Assembly: GCA_032622095.1 (NCBI GenBank)
Contig: CP136067.1
Coordinates: forward strand, 193,772,052 to 193,836,051
DNA: 64,000 nt
Direction of reading: 5' to 3'
Origin: Siphonodentalium dalli
Taxonomy: Eukaryota > Mollusca > Scaphopoda > Gadilida > Siphonodentaliidae
This document shows, in pieces, positions 10,510-20,454 of the stretch. The notes under the pieces are model-generated. The model did not search any database, was not told the origin of the DNA, and was given only the letters and a program-made list of their open reading frames with translations. Both the position numbers and the translations under genes were made by a program. Within the stretch, counting starts at the first letter, position 1, and every line of letters starts with the position of its first letter.

Positions 10510-11355
10510 AAACATATTTGACAATGCAAAGTGACCGTCATTCGGTAAACGTAAACATACATGGTCATCGATTGAAAGATATCCAGTAATTTGTAAAATT
10601 TGAGACATCCACTGTAGGAATTCATGTTTAACAAACAAGTAATATGTTACCGCTTACAATTTAAAAATCCCATAATAGTCATGCTGTGTAAAATCAAAGT
10701 GCATTGAATGGGCAGGTTCGATTGTCACTCATTATAGCCAAAGGTTGCCGATTATACCTTAGAACACTTTGTGTCTGTTTTAAATGGAAACTAACCTAGG
10801 TTACTTCTAATTATATAATCTGTGCATAATTTAACATGAAAGTTAAGATTATAATGCATCATTATGACTGTAAGATGTTGCTCTTTAGCATCATCTATTG
10901 ATTTTTAGGGTAAAATCAGTTGACGATTAATTCCACCAATGGATCTGGGCATAAATGAAACTACTTATTTATAATAACATTTATAAATACATACTTCAAC
11001 TCTTAATTATCAGTTAGGAATTCATCGGAAGTTGTTAGTAGCAAATTTTCTTTTCATTGTGTTGGTCCATTGCTGATTCCGCACTTTTGCACAACCACTG
11101 CCAGAATTCACATGATTTTTTCTTGAAAAAGTGATCTTGGTCGAAAATTTTAATGACATGGTATATTGTATATTATTTAACGTGTGCGAGCGGGGTCCTT
11201 ATGATAGCCAGTTACAATTAATGCATTTCCAATCAAAGCCCATGTTTTGTATAACTATATAACTATAACTTGACCCCGTACCTCTGCGATTCTTGTTGAA
11301 TATTATGATGATGTATATATTAGGTTACCATCTACACTGTGCTATTTTTTTTTAG
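10510..11355 (+). other. Intron 8 remainder, nothing recognised
   Basis: AT-rich intron sequence with no matched repeat and no exon signature before the T-rich exon 9 acceptor. Confidence 0.4.
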
Positions 11356-11451
11356 GGAATGGAGAACAACTTGGCATGGGCAGAAGAGCAGCAGAAGTCT
11401 CTGGCTGATAAAATATCTTCAGCTTTCACAGAGAAAGACAATACTCTAGAA
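11356..11451 (+). CDS. Exon 9, coiled coil
   Basis: 96 nt, 32 codons, phase 0-0. Acceptor GCTATTTTTTTTTAG, donor GAA|GTAAGT. It reads GMENNLAWAEEQQKSLADKI then SSAFTEKDNTLE, closing with the E-K-D-x-x-L-E pattern. Two thirds of this exon plus its donor are copied at 11476-11548. Confidence 0.87.
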
Positions 11452-11860
11452 GTAAGTACACGACTGCCATGTTAGAGCAGCAGAAGTCTCTGGCTGATAA
11501 AATATCTTCAGCTTTCAAAGAGAAGGAAAACACTCTAGAAGTAAGTACACGACTGCCATGTTACGGCAATAGAAGTAAGTACACGACTGCCATGTTACGG
11601 CAATAGAAGTAAGTACACGACTGCCATGTTACGGCAATAGAAGTAAGTACACGACTGCCATGTTAGGGAAATAGAAGTAAGTACACAACTGTCATGTTGG
11701 GGCAATAGAAAAAACGTCTGTAAGCGGCTGTGTAAGTACACGACTACCATGTTAGGGCAATAGAAAAAACGTCTGTAAGCAACTGTGTCATTGAAGTAAG
11801 TACGTGACCCACCATGTTAGGGCAATAGAACAAAAGTCTGGTGGCTGTGTCATTTCTGAA
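11452..11860 (+). repeat. 34-bp tandem array anchored on the exon 9 splice donor
   Basis: GTAAGTACACGACTGCCATG with a GGCAATAGAA tail repeats at exact 34-bp steps (11541, 11575, 11609, 11643, 11677), then longer diverged units containing AAAAAACGTCTGTAAG. Each copy begins with a consensus donor GTAAGT preceded by GAA, the same as the true exon 9 junction at 11452. Confidence 0.9.
11476..11541 (+). pseudogene. Partial duplicate of exon 9 without acceptor
   Basis: Matches exon 9 from GAGCAGCAGAAGTCTCTGG to CTCTAGAA|GTAAGT with a few changes (ACAGAGAAAGACAAT to AAAGAGAAGGAAAAC). Upstream it has only CATGTTAG, with no polypyrimidine tract, so it is unlikely to be an independent exon. Reading through from exon 9 meets TAG after seven codons. 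Confidence 0.85.
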
Positions 11861-12654
11861 CCAAACTGCTGAGGACTGCCCAAAATAAATGATTTATTGT
11901 ACCATGCCAAGGTCACCTTTTGGACACCAGAAGAGGTCAAATTTCTGACTGGCTCAGTCAGGGAAGAATCCAGAGATAATATGGAAACACCTGTTTCCAG
12001 TAGAGGATACCTGTATCCCCATATAACATAATTAGGCTTCTACACCAAACCAACAAAGATACAGATACATATATTATAATTATGACATAATATTTCTTAT
12101 TTCAAAATTGAACATGCAAATAAAGGCACTATTGCAACTGCAGTTTTTCATTTACATAGCATATTGTTGATTTGACTTGAAAAATTGGAAAATTCAGGTT
12201 GAATCTATATACTGTTCACTAGGAATTTGGGGACATTTGGGCTTCTCGAGTTTGGGCGCCCATACCTGTAACAGGTATCAAATCAGCCCTGGATATTTCC
12301 CTGGGCTCGGCTAAGTCTTCAATAGCTCAAATAAGGTCAAATTGAGCAGTTTCAAAGTACATAGTAGGATATAAAGTGAGTGATTGTTTGGTATGACGTG
12401 GAGCGAGTGTTTGAATGACTGATGAGTTTTGGTTGGGACGAGAAATGGTTGTTTGGTTCAAACTTTGAATGATGAGTTACAAATTTGGTCAGGATAGAGA
12501 ATAAAGGTTTGGCCATGGCAGTTAATGAGTGTTTTGTCAAAATTTTCAACCTGTAAAAATTTATCACAATCAACTACTAGTAATTGTGATCTCCGAAAAT
12601 TGGTTATTTGTATTTAGCTGCTTGTTTGGCCATTCATTGAACACTAATCATTTT

Positions 12655-13076
12655 CAAGCCTGAGTTTAGTGTGTCTGTCATTTGCAGAATGAGAATCCCC
12701 AGAGGGTGAATTTAGTGACGCTATCCCACTATGCATCACTAAATTCACCCTCTGGGGACCTCATTCTGCATGGCCTCATCTGCTATGGCAGACAAAGATT
12801 GAAGTTCCCAAATGGTGAATATTGTGATGCTCACCCATTGGGAACCTCGATTATGCAATGTGTCGTCTGCCAATTTAGGGATATAGGGAAACTAAACGAA
12901 AAAAGTTTCTATAGAATGTTGATAATAAAGAAACTTTCCAGATAAGATGAGGCCTAAGCAGAATGATGTCCCCAGAGGGTGAATTTAGTGATGCTAGCCC
13001 GCTATGCAGGGTAGCGTCACTAAATTCACCCTCTGGGAACCTCATTCTGTAAATGACAGACACGCTGTAATCAGTC
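12655..13076 (+). mobile_element. Element family B, full copy upstream of exon 10
   Basis: Two palindromic arms (GTCCCCAGAGGGTGAATTTA and its complement) flank a short core. Outer ends CAAGCCTGAG...GTGTGTCTGTCATTTGCAG and CTGTAAATGACAGACACG are inverted. It ends 38 bp before exon 10. Other copies or pieces: 1-116, about 16899-17312, 18919-19366, 36383-36495, 37562-37700, 38001-38438, 38535-38970 and 40190-40465. Non-coding. Confidence 0.8.
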
Positions 13077-13114
13077 TTAATCATTTTGTTGATTTTTCTC
13101 TTTCATTCTTACAG

Positions 13115-13162
13115 GAATTAGCACAGTCTCGAAAACGAGAAGATGATCTCCATAATATTGTC
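13115..13162 (+). CDS. Exon 10, coiled coil
   Basis: 48 nt, 16 codons, phase 0-0. Acceptor TTTCATTCTTACAG, donor GTC|GTAAGT. It reads ELAQSRKREDDLHNIV. The smallest exon found, supported by strong splice sites and exact frame with exons 9 and 11. Confidence 0.8.
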
Positions 13163-13439
13163 GTAAGTTAATTTCTTTCTGACAAAACCTTCTGTTTCTA
13201 GCACTGTCGTGATTAATCATTTAAATAAGTAATTGTTGATCTGACAGAAGTCAACCACAATTTCCCACAGTGACTATAATCGATCATTCTATATATATAA
13301 CCATGATCATTTGTTCGCACACAGTTGAAGTAATGAATACTGAGCCAGTGCTTCCACCAGTTCTGATATATGCTTACATGTTTGGTGTTACAATTAGTTA
13401 CCACTAACATAATTCATAACTATTGTCAATCTACCTTGG

Positions 13440-14125
13440 GTCAAACAAAAAAAGATATTTGATTCTCAGGTAATTATTTTTTTAAATCAATGCGGGAGCG
13501 AGGGTTTTATTTTAAATTTTGTTCTGCCCATAGTAAGCATGGGTTATTATACCTTCCCAGGTCCAGAAAATGTAGGGAGAACTTTGTAATGGATATAAAC
13601 TAATTTAATCTGATATAAAGAATGACAAATTATGACATTGTACTGCCCATACATATTTACCTAGAATGATATATAAATTGATATGATTTTAATCATTAAT
13701 TTTTAACATGCAGAACTACATATCTGATTCAGATAAAAATACTGAACGTAAATACAGTCAAAACGAAAAGATAAAGTGATCTTCCAAACTATCATAGAAG
13801 GTCTTGATTCACTTATTCCGCTGATTAATTAAAGACTGTATATGTACCGCAATAGATGATAGACAATAAAACTTCAAATAACCATCATAAACATGGCCAA
13901 CATACATGTACACATGAATAGGCAAACATACACCATTGTATTTAGCTCCTATTCGATATTTGAAACATAACTAATTTCCGTGTGACACTTTCCTATTTTC
14001 GTGTTACCGATTTATAACTTCAGGGAAGTCCAAAATCAGAATAAAATGGTCCAACACGGGCCATTGTTTTCGATGCGGCGATGCCTGAGAATCAAAACCC
14101 ATTTTTTTGCCTTAGTTTTTTTTTT
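13440..14125 (+). mobile_element. TIR element family L, second copy
   Basis: Left GTCAAACAAAAAAAGATATT with GATTCTCAGG, right CCTGAGAATCAAAACCC followed by T-rich GCC, inverted relative to each other and matching 4495-5205. The inner left part shares ATGCGGGAGCGAGGGTTTTA and GCCCATAGTAAGCATG with the inverted inner arm of the other copy. Confidence 0.55.
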
Positions 14126-14243
14126 TTTTTTTCACCCATTTTTATAGTCCTTATTGATTTATAATATGCCAATTATTATATGATTTAAACTTTTGTTATA
14201 GTTATCCAATTGTTTTCAAATTTGTTATGTGTGGATTAATCAC

Positions 14244-14315
14244 AAGCCAGTGCATTTTCTTATATAAGAGAATGCACTGGCACATGATCTTTAATGCTGC
14301 ACCATGAAATTATTA
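14244..14315 (+). mobile_element. MITE family A fragment upstream of exon 11
   Basis: AAGCCAGTGCATTTTCTTAT to ATGCTGCACCATGAAATTA is the right hairpin and decayed right end of family A. It ends about 20 bp before exon 11. Confidence 0.72.
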
Positions 14316-14335
14316 ATGGCACTCTTCATACATAG

Positions 14336-14464
14336 GTGCAGCTCAGGAATCAGCTAGGCACACAAACTAACACTACAACGAAGGAAATTTACCACATACA
14401 GGAGAGGATTATCGATAACGCCAACAAAACTGACCAAGACAAGAATCAAGATGTTCTCAACCAG
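14336..14464 (+). CDS. Exon 11, polar coil
   Basis: 129 nt, 43 codons, phase 0-0. Acceptor CTTCATACATAG, donor CAG|GTAAAT. It reads VQLRNQLGTQTNTTTKEIYH then IQERIIDNANKTDQDKNQDV ending LNQ. More polar than the preceding exons. In frame with exon 12. Confidence 0.82.
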
Positions 14465-14594
14465 GTAAATTATATTTAAAAATATGATTATGGTTATGTA
14501 TGTGTTAGGCTGCCTGACGGAGGCTAAGCAGCTAGCATGAATTATCTACATTCTTTAGCTCTTTCTATACTAAATACTCATTGACAAGTAGTTC

Positions 14595-14670
14595 CCTTGG
14601 GAAATGTTCAGATAATAAGTTCAACTAATGACCTGGTCTTATTAAACTTATTATCTGAACATTTCCCTCC
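14595..14670 (+). repeat. Hairpin in intron 11
   Basis: GGGAAATGTTCAGATAATAA pairs with TTATTATCTGAACATTTCCC across a loop of about 20 bases. Probably a small foldback remnant. Confidence 0.75.
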
Positions 14671-15043
14671 CACCAATGAATATGAATCCTTCTGCACTTG
14701 TATTATATTTTCGTCTGTCTGTCATCTGCTTTTATTACCAGAACACCCCTCCTAATTAAGAATAGACTGTCCCAATGTAAACTTTTAGAAGTGATTGGGA
14801 GAATCCATTTAGTATAGAAAGGAGTTAATCTGTTGGAGAGACAACAAGGAGTTTGTTAGAAATCACCTACTAGAATAGTCAACCAAATCATGTGTTATCT
14901 TACTGAAAGTTTGTTCTTCATTATACCGGTAGCCAAAAGTTGTCCACCATATTTACAAAAAAACATGCATCAGTGAATACAATTCAAACAGACAGAGCTC
15001 AACACTCTTTTTCCCTAGGAAGTTCGACCACCGACACTGACAA

Positions 15044-15501
15044 TTAAAGGTACTCAATCCGATCAGACGGTCCCCATACCATCAAGATACAACAACAACA
15101 ACAACATTTCTTCAAAATACACTTTAGTTATAAGAATTGATTTATTGCAACAATATAAGGCTAACCGCTGTCAACTATGGCATCAATTTTCCCGAAACTT
15201 GTTATCTTGTTCAACAAAATATGGCCGTATTATTGCTAAAGTATCACAAAATTTGACCGTATTACCACTTGATTTTAGAGTTATCCATGTTTATCCGCAA
15301 TTTTTCCGAGACCCTCCGTTTGACCGCATGTTTCTGGGCCACATATTATTACACATCTGGAGAAATAACAAACTTCAAAAATCAATATCTGATCACTCTG
15401 AGCTTTGATGGGTGGGTTCCTTGACTCGATTCAATTATTTTTTACACTGAAGCCAAAGAAATAGTAATTTAGGAAGGTCTGATCGGATTGAGTACCTTTA
15501 A
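15044..15501 (+). mobile_element. MITE family H with TTAA and AGGTACTCAATCCGATC ends
   Basis: Left TTAAAGGTACTCAATCCGAT and right ATCGGATTGAGTACCTTTAA are inverted. A second full-length-like copy in the opposite orientation lies at about 30566-30994, with a right-end piece at 28203-28263. An 87-codon ORF inside has no recognisable domain and is not conserved as an ORF in the other copy. Confidence 0.8.
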
Positions 15502-15834
15502 CAGGTTGCCAAACAGTCATCACATCAAAGAGACAGTTTCTATCAAAGAAAATTTAGAAACAAACATTATTAGTTCTGTTGTGATTCTTTGCATTCAATA
15601 CCTTGTCAATCAATAGTTGTTTTTCTGTTTTCAACAACCTGCCAGTTTAGTAGTAATTTGGTTTCTGTATGAATCTAGACTGTTCCTGCTTCTTGGCTCA
15701 GGTGTAAGGAAATGGCTACTTTTCAGTGACAAAACGTCCAATTTTCTCCCAATGGTCTCCCTGTCACGTTATGTGTTTCTCCAATACGGCCTCATTTTTT
15801 TCCCCTTGCTGGAAACCCTGTGTAACCTATGATT

Positions 15835-16240
15835 TAAACATATTTATTATCCCTCAATAAACAAAATACAAAGATAGTAGGATTGATGATGTGGATGAGA
15901 GGTGGAGAATATTGATTCATTTTGTTTGGGGGCTCAAGATGAGTTCTACTGGTCAAAAAAGCTGAAGTTTCATTATTTGTTCTATATATATAGTATCAGT
16001 AAAATAATTCCAAAGGTAGGGGGTGTAGTTCTTAAAATGGAGATCTGAGTGGGTTAAGTTTAGTTTAGTGCCTTTTGTCTTTTGTCTTCACTCAAAATAA
16101 AATTGGCATTAGTTGAGTTATTAAGTTTATAATAGGAGAATTTGACTGGCTATCTAACAAAGGATAAAAATGGAAAAACAGTTAATCATTTAATCATCAT
16201 CAATCATTCATCAATTAATCATGCTGCTGAATCAATCATG
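15835..16240 (+). repeat. Dispersed repeat S, unexpanded copy
   Basis: TTATTATCCCTCAATAAAC, GATTGATGATGTGGATGAGA, GGAGAATATTGAT and AGTATCAGTAAAATAATTCC recur in the same order at 59240-60790. There, large satellites have grown between those blocks. Here the GAGAATATTGAT unit is single. It ends about 65 bp upstream of exon 12. Confidence 0.82.
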
Positions 16241-16302
16241 AAGAATAATATTTTTGTTGTTGTTATTTTTAACACTGCTTACCTATGGTATCCTTGTTAC
16301 AG

Positions 16303-16421
16303 TTGTTGGGAATTGTGAAGCAACAGATGTCAGAGCTGAAAAATTTGACGGATCTTCTTCAGGCCGAGCGACAAATATTCATCAACCTCAATGATACATG
16401 CAACAAACTTCATTCACCAAG
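16303..16421 (+). CDS. Exon 12, coiled coil with LLQAERQIFINL
   Basis: 119 nt, phase 0 in, phase 2 out. Acceptor TATCCTTGTTACAG, donor AG|GTATGT. It reads LLGIVKQQMSELKNLTDLLQ then AERQIFINLNDTCNKLHSP plus AG. The split codon AG+G is completed as Arg by exon 13. With exon 13 it forms a unit resembling the LR-rich module of CDK5RAP2/myomegalin. Confidence 0.85.
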
Positions 16422-16898
16422 GTATGTGTTTAAAATACTCGATAATAATTTGCCAAATAGATATAAGTTATCACCGTGATGTTGGTTTCCTAGATACATA
16501 TTCAGTCGATCTACCGTTTTTGGGCTGTATGTGGAAAAGTCCACCAGGATGAGTCTTTTGTGGTCCAGTGAAAGTTGTGAGACTTGAATAGCAATCTTGG
16601 GGACCTACAAGGTGGTGATAACCAATGTATCGTACAATTCATTCAACAGAATAATTAATAACTATTTCATTTCGCATATGAAATAGCACCACAGTTGACG
16701 TTGTTATGTTTCACTCAAATTCACTGTGAAGTTATGTGTGTTTCTATATTCTCCGCAAAAAAAGGCATAAATGACATAATTTCTCAGATTTTCATCAATA
16801 AGTGTTATGAAACATCCATGGAATGTTAGTAATGTTACATTTTTTTTTATTACCGGTATTCAGGGAAATTTTGTAATAAAATAAAACCTGTTCTCAAC

Positions 16899-17312
16899 AG
16901 GCTTAAGAATATGGTGCTGGACATTTGCAGAATGAGGTCCCCTGAGGGTGAATTTAGTAACGCTACATGGACTAGCATCACTAAATTTACCCTCTGAGGA
17001 CCTCATTCTGCTTAGGACTCATCTTCTGGAAAGTATCTTTATTATCAAATTAACAAGTTTTTTAGTTTCTTTAGAAACGTCTTCACAACGGTACATTTTT
17101 TAGTCTAATTCCCCAAATTGGCAGCTGACACTTTGCCCAATGGCTGCACATCACAATATTCACCATCTCGGAACTTAAATCTGAGTCTAGGTCTCCCGTA
17201 GCAGATGAGGCCATGCAGAATGAGGTCCCCAGAGGATGAATTTGGTGAATCTAGCCTGATGTGTGGTGTAGCTTCACTAAATTCAACCTCTGGTGATAAT
17301 ATTCTCAGGCCT
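16899..17312 (+). mobile_element. Element family B copy
   Basis: Two palindromic GAGGTCCCC...GGGTGAATTTAG arms around a core with CAGCTGACACTTTGCCCAAT. Layout as at 12655-13076, with more decayed outer ends. Confidence 0.7.
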
Positions 17313-17341
17313 GGTTCTCAATGGAATTAGTTTGGGAAATG

Positions 17342-17686
17342 TTAATCCTTTACCCAACAGAAGGGCCCTGTGCCAATGCATTCTCTTATATATGCGAGTC
17401 GACCATAGGTCGCCTCGCATATATAAGAGAATGCATTGGCTTAACACATTAAAAATTATAAAAGATTTTTTTTAGGCCAATGCATTCTCTTATATATGCG
17501 AGGCGACCTATGGTCGACTCGCATATATAAGAGAATGCATTGGCACAGGGCTAACTGTAACTATCACAATGTGGTCAAGGAGCCGGTTCCAATGATATCC
17601 ATATTTGTATGGTTCTATTGAGACAGACCGGAGATATTTTAGGCTGTTGAAGCTTGTTTTGGCCGTTTTGTTGGGTAAAGGGTTAA
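17342..17686 (+). mobile_element. Family-A-related element with a perfect 78-bp inverted repeat
   Basis: The outer ends TTAATCCTTTACCCAACA and TGTTGGGTAAAGGGTTAA are inverted. Inside, about 17363-17441 and 17475-17553 are exact reverse complements by eye, each itself a hairpin of ATTCTCTTATATATGCGAG with a TCGACC or GGTCGC centre. The internal hairpins match family A, but the outer ends differ from TTAACCCTTTCATGA. Confidence 0.82.
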
Positions 17687-18311
17687 TCCTCAAGGAAGGT
17701 GTGTGTTTAGCAGCTGTCTTGTTCATTGGATGGTGTATATAAAAATGGATTATGTCCGTGTGTCTAGCTGGCCGTCCGTCCATAACAACTTTGGAACTCT
17801 CTGTCTCAGTCATCATATGTTAGATTTGATTGATCTTTGGTGTAAGTGATCTCCACATGGAACGGTTTTCGTCCATTCATTTGTTGCAGTGTTGTTACCA
17901 TTAGAGTGAAAATGATTTGTGCCAACTTTTCATCTTTGTATCTCAGTGATCGTAGGTTATGTTTGAATGATCTTTATTACGCTCATGAGGCAGCATGAAG
18001 GGAACATAACACCATGAACTGTTACTTCAAGGCACTAGCCCAATGTTGGTTAATATTGGTGTAAACATATTTATTTTCTCTAAATCATGCACATTAATCA
18101 ACAGAGTTGTATAATATACATAAAGACAATTATTTTAGAGAATGGGATTTGGCAGAAAGTGTGATGCTTATATTAGCCATTTCCCCATCTTTGTCATACA
18201 AATGTGGTGGTGTCTTTATTGCTTTTTCATAATGTTCTTTTCCCAGTTAGATCTTGTTTTTGTTTAAATTTTACTATCTTATTATTATCATTGTCAGCCG
18301 TCTGGGGCATA

Positions 18312-18360
18312 GACTGTCCAACAGTAACCCATAATAATGGGTCACTGTTGGGCAGTCCAC
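18312..18360 (+). repeat. Small hairpin in intron 12
   Basis: GACTGTCCAACAGTAACCC pairs with GGGTCACTGTTGGGCAGTC around ATAATAAT. Isolated foldback, function unknown. Confidence 0.65.
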
Positions 18361-18918
18361 GCATCAGTTGAACTGAATTGTTACTACCTGTTTGTTTGTT
18401 TGTGACCTGACCATTGACCCCACTCGGTCAGTTTACAATAAGCATAGCATAATTAACGTTTCACGATCGATACGACAAGAGTGATGCATTGTATGTATAT
18501 ACTTATTACGAGCAACTCTAGGTTGTCATGCCCGAAGACAGAATAGGAAATAAGAGATATTTTCTAGTTTTCTGAGTTGTGCTGTATATTTAGTCACTTC
18601 TATGTGATAATGGGCCTTTGGTTAATATTCAGGCCAGTCAACTCAAGCTGGGAGCAATCAACAATAATAGGCCACAGTGTTAGAGATAGCTGGTAAGTTG
18701 GGAATTTGGCAATGGACTTGTGACCTAAAAGTTAGGCTAAAACTCATCTCAGCCCAAAAGTTTGTCAATTCTTGCAAAATGGATGTTCACCATTTTTCAG
18801 CACACACCTAACATAATGTTGAAATTCTTGAAGCATTATTGAACTCAACTAAATTGCCATTTGCCAGTGTATTATGCCATTCCTGGCAGTGCTCCAATTT
18901 TATGTTGCTCTTAAGGAC

Positions 18919-19366
18919 AAGCCTTGAAATAGTGTGTCCGTCATTTGCAGAATGAGGTCCCAATAGGATGAATTTAGTGATGCTATCCCGCACATTGGGC
19001 TAGCATCACCAAATTCACTCTCTAGTGTCTTCATTCTGCTTGGGCCTAATCTTCTGGGAAGTATCTATAATACTCTCAAATTAACATTGATATAGTTACT
19101 TTTCCCCTTCTGTTCAGTTTCTAAATATCCCCTAATTTGCAGAAGATAAAATGCATAATCGAGGTGAGTAATGGGTGAACATCACTAACTTCAACTGGGG
19201 AACTTCAATCTGATTCTATGTCTCCAATAGCAGTTGAGGCCTAAGCAGAGTGAGGTCCCCAGAGGGTGTATTTGGTGATGCTAGCCCACCGTGCAGGGTA
19301 GTGTCACTAAATCACCCTCTGGGAACCTCATTCTGCAAATGTCAGACACACTATTTCAAGGCTTGC
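18919..19366 (+). mobile_element. Element family B, full copy
   Basis: Ends CAAGCCTTGAAATAGTGTG and CACACTATTTCAAGGCTTG are perfect inverted repeats, with TTAAGG just outside both. About 448 bp with the usual two GTCCCCAGAGGG-type arms. Confidence 0.83.
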
Positions 19367-19473
19367 TTAAGGAAACAAAAGTTTTATGTTTCTCCAGAGA
19401 TATTGCCCACATATCAGATATCCTATGCACACACCTGGGTTGTTTAGATGTACAACTTTGTGTGTGTGGTGTA

Positions 19474-19728
19474 CTTCCATGACTGGAGCTTCCTGAAATT
19501 TTGCGAAAAAACCCTATGCCAATGCATTCTCTTATATATATATGTCTCCCAAAGTGAGCCTCACCTATATATTTATAATAGAATACATTCGTCTAACAAT
19601 ATTTACCTTGATCTTGTAAGACAGTGTATTCTCCTATATATACGAGGCTCCCTATGAAAGATATAAGAGAATGCACTGGCACAGGATCTTTACTTTACAC
19701 CAGCGCAGCTCCCGTCATGAAAGGGTTA
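19474..19728 (+). mobile_element. MITE family A copy
   Basis: Left CTTCCATGACTGGAGCTTCC, right GCAGCTCCCGTCATGAAAGG then GTTA, with the two ATTCTCTTATATAT hairpins between. Mid-intron, not near an exon. Confidence 0.82.
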
Positions 19729-19911
19729 AAGTATAATATCAATGTCAGCTTGAGCTTCAGTGTCATTGATGCTTTCATACTTTCTGATGTAAAATAAAAG
19801 AAATAAAATCCTGATTTAAAAAAAATATATTAGGCATTGAGAACAAATAATTATATCTAAGGCCTATTGTTGTAGTCACAGCATGTTTGAATTATGTTAA
19901 AGGTGAATGAA

Positions 19912-20009
19912 AGATGAATGGCAACAAGCCATATTTCCGACTAAATCCTGAAAAATTACCCATAATTATTCTGTGATTAAGGAGTCAATTATTTAGGGCA
20001 TTACTGTAT
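19912..20009 (+). mobile_element. Foldback family C, half copy
   Basis: GATGAATGGCAACAAGCC to TAGGGCATTACTG; one arm only. Confidence 0.7.
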
Positions 20010-20051
20010 TTTATGAGCTATAGGTGCTGTTGAAATTCAAAGGGATATAAT

Positions 20052-20305
20052 TAAAGTGATGTGAAACACTCTGGTAGGGTGAAATCAATTGTGTTGGTTT
20101 ATCGCCAAAAGTTGTGTCCCGAATCGAGATATAAATATTTCCAATTGAGCGTAGTTCAGATGATGTTTTCTATGGAGTGGTGTGGTTGATTTCTTTGAAA
20201 TTTTCGGCGATGTTAGTAGAATGCTACATTCCCTAGGTTGACATAGCGCATGAGTACTAACTTATCAATTTCACACAACCGAACAAGTCCATAACATGTC
20301 TTTAA
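20052..20305 (-). mobile_element. MITE family K, inverted and shortened
   Basis: AGTGATGTGAAACACTCTGG to CATAACATGTCT is the reverse complement of 10131-10497, with an internal deletion. TTAA lies at both ends (near 20048 and 20306). Confidence 0.78.
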
Positions 20306-20454
20306 TGGGGCATAAATAGTTTATCAGAAAAAATTGTTTCTAAAATCTAAATTTAATTGATCAAAATGAAAGCTGTTTTTGTTATCTATCTAGTACACTT
20401 AATTGTTTGTTAGTTCAACTCTCACTGAGAGCTTTCCGATGAATGGCAACAAGC

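Noticed and set aside
10222-10521. 99-codon ORF on the + strand.
   Set aside because: It lies inside a TTAA-flanked MITE, and the frame is not kept in the other two copies.
11476-11541. Duplicated exon 9 as a mutually exclusive exon.
   Set aside because: There is no polypyrimidine tract or proper acceptor before it, and it lacks the first ten codons; read-through meets a stop.
15145-15408. 87-codon ORF on the + strand.
   Set aside because: It lies inside MITE family H; the copy at 30566-30994 does not maintain it.
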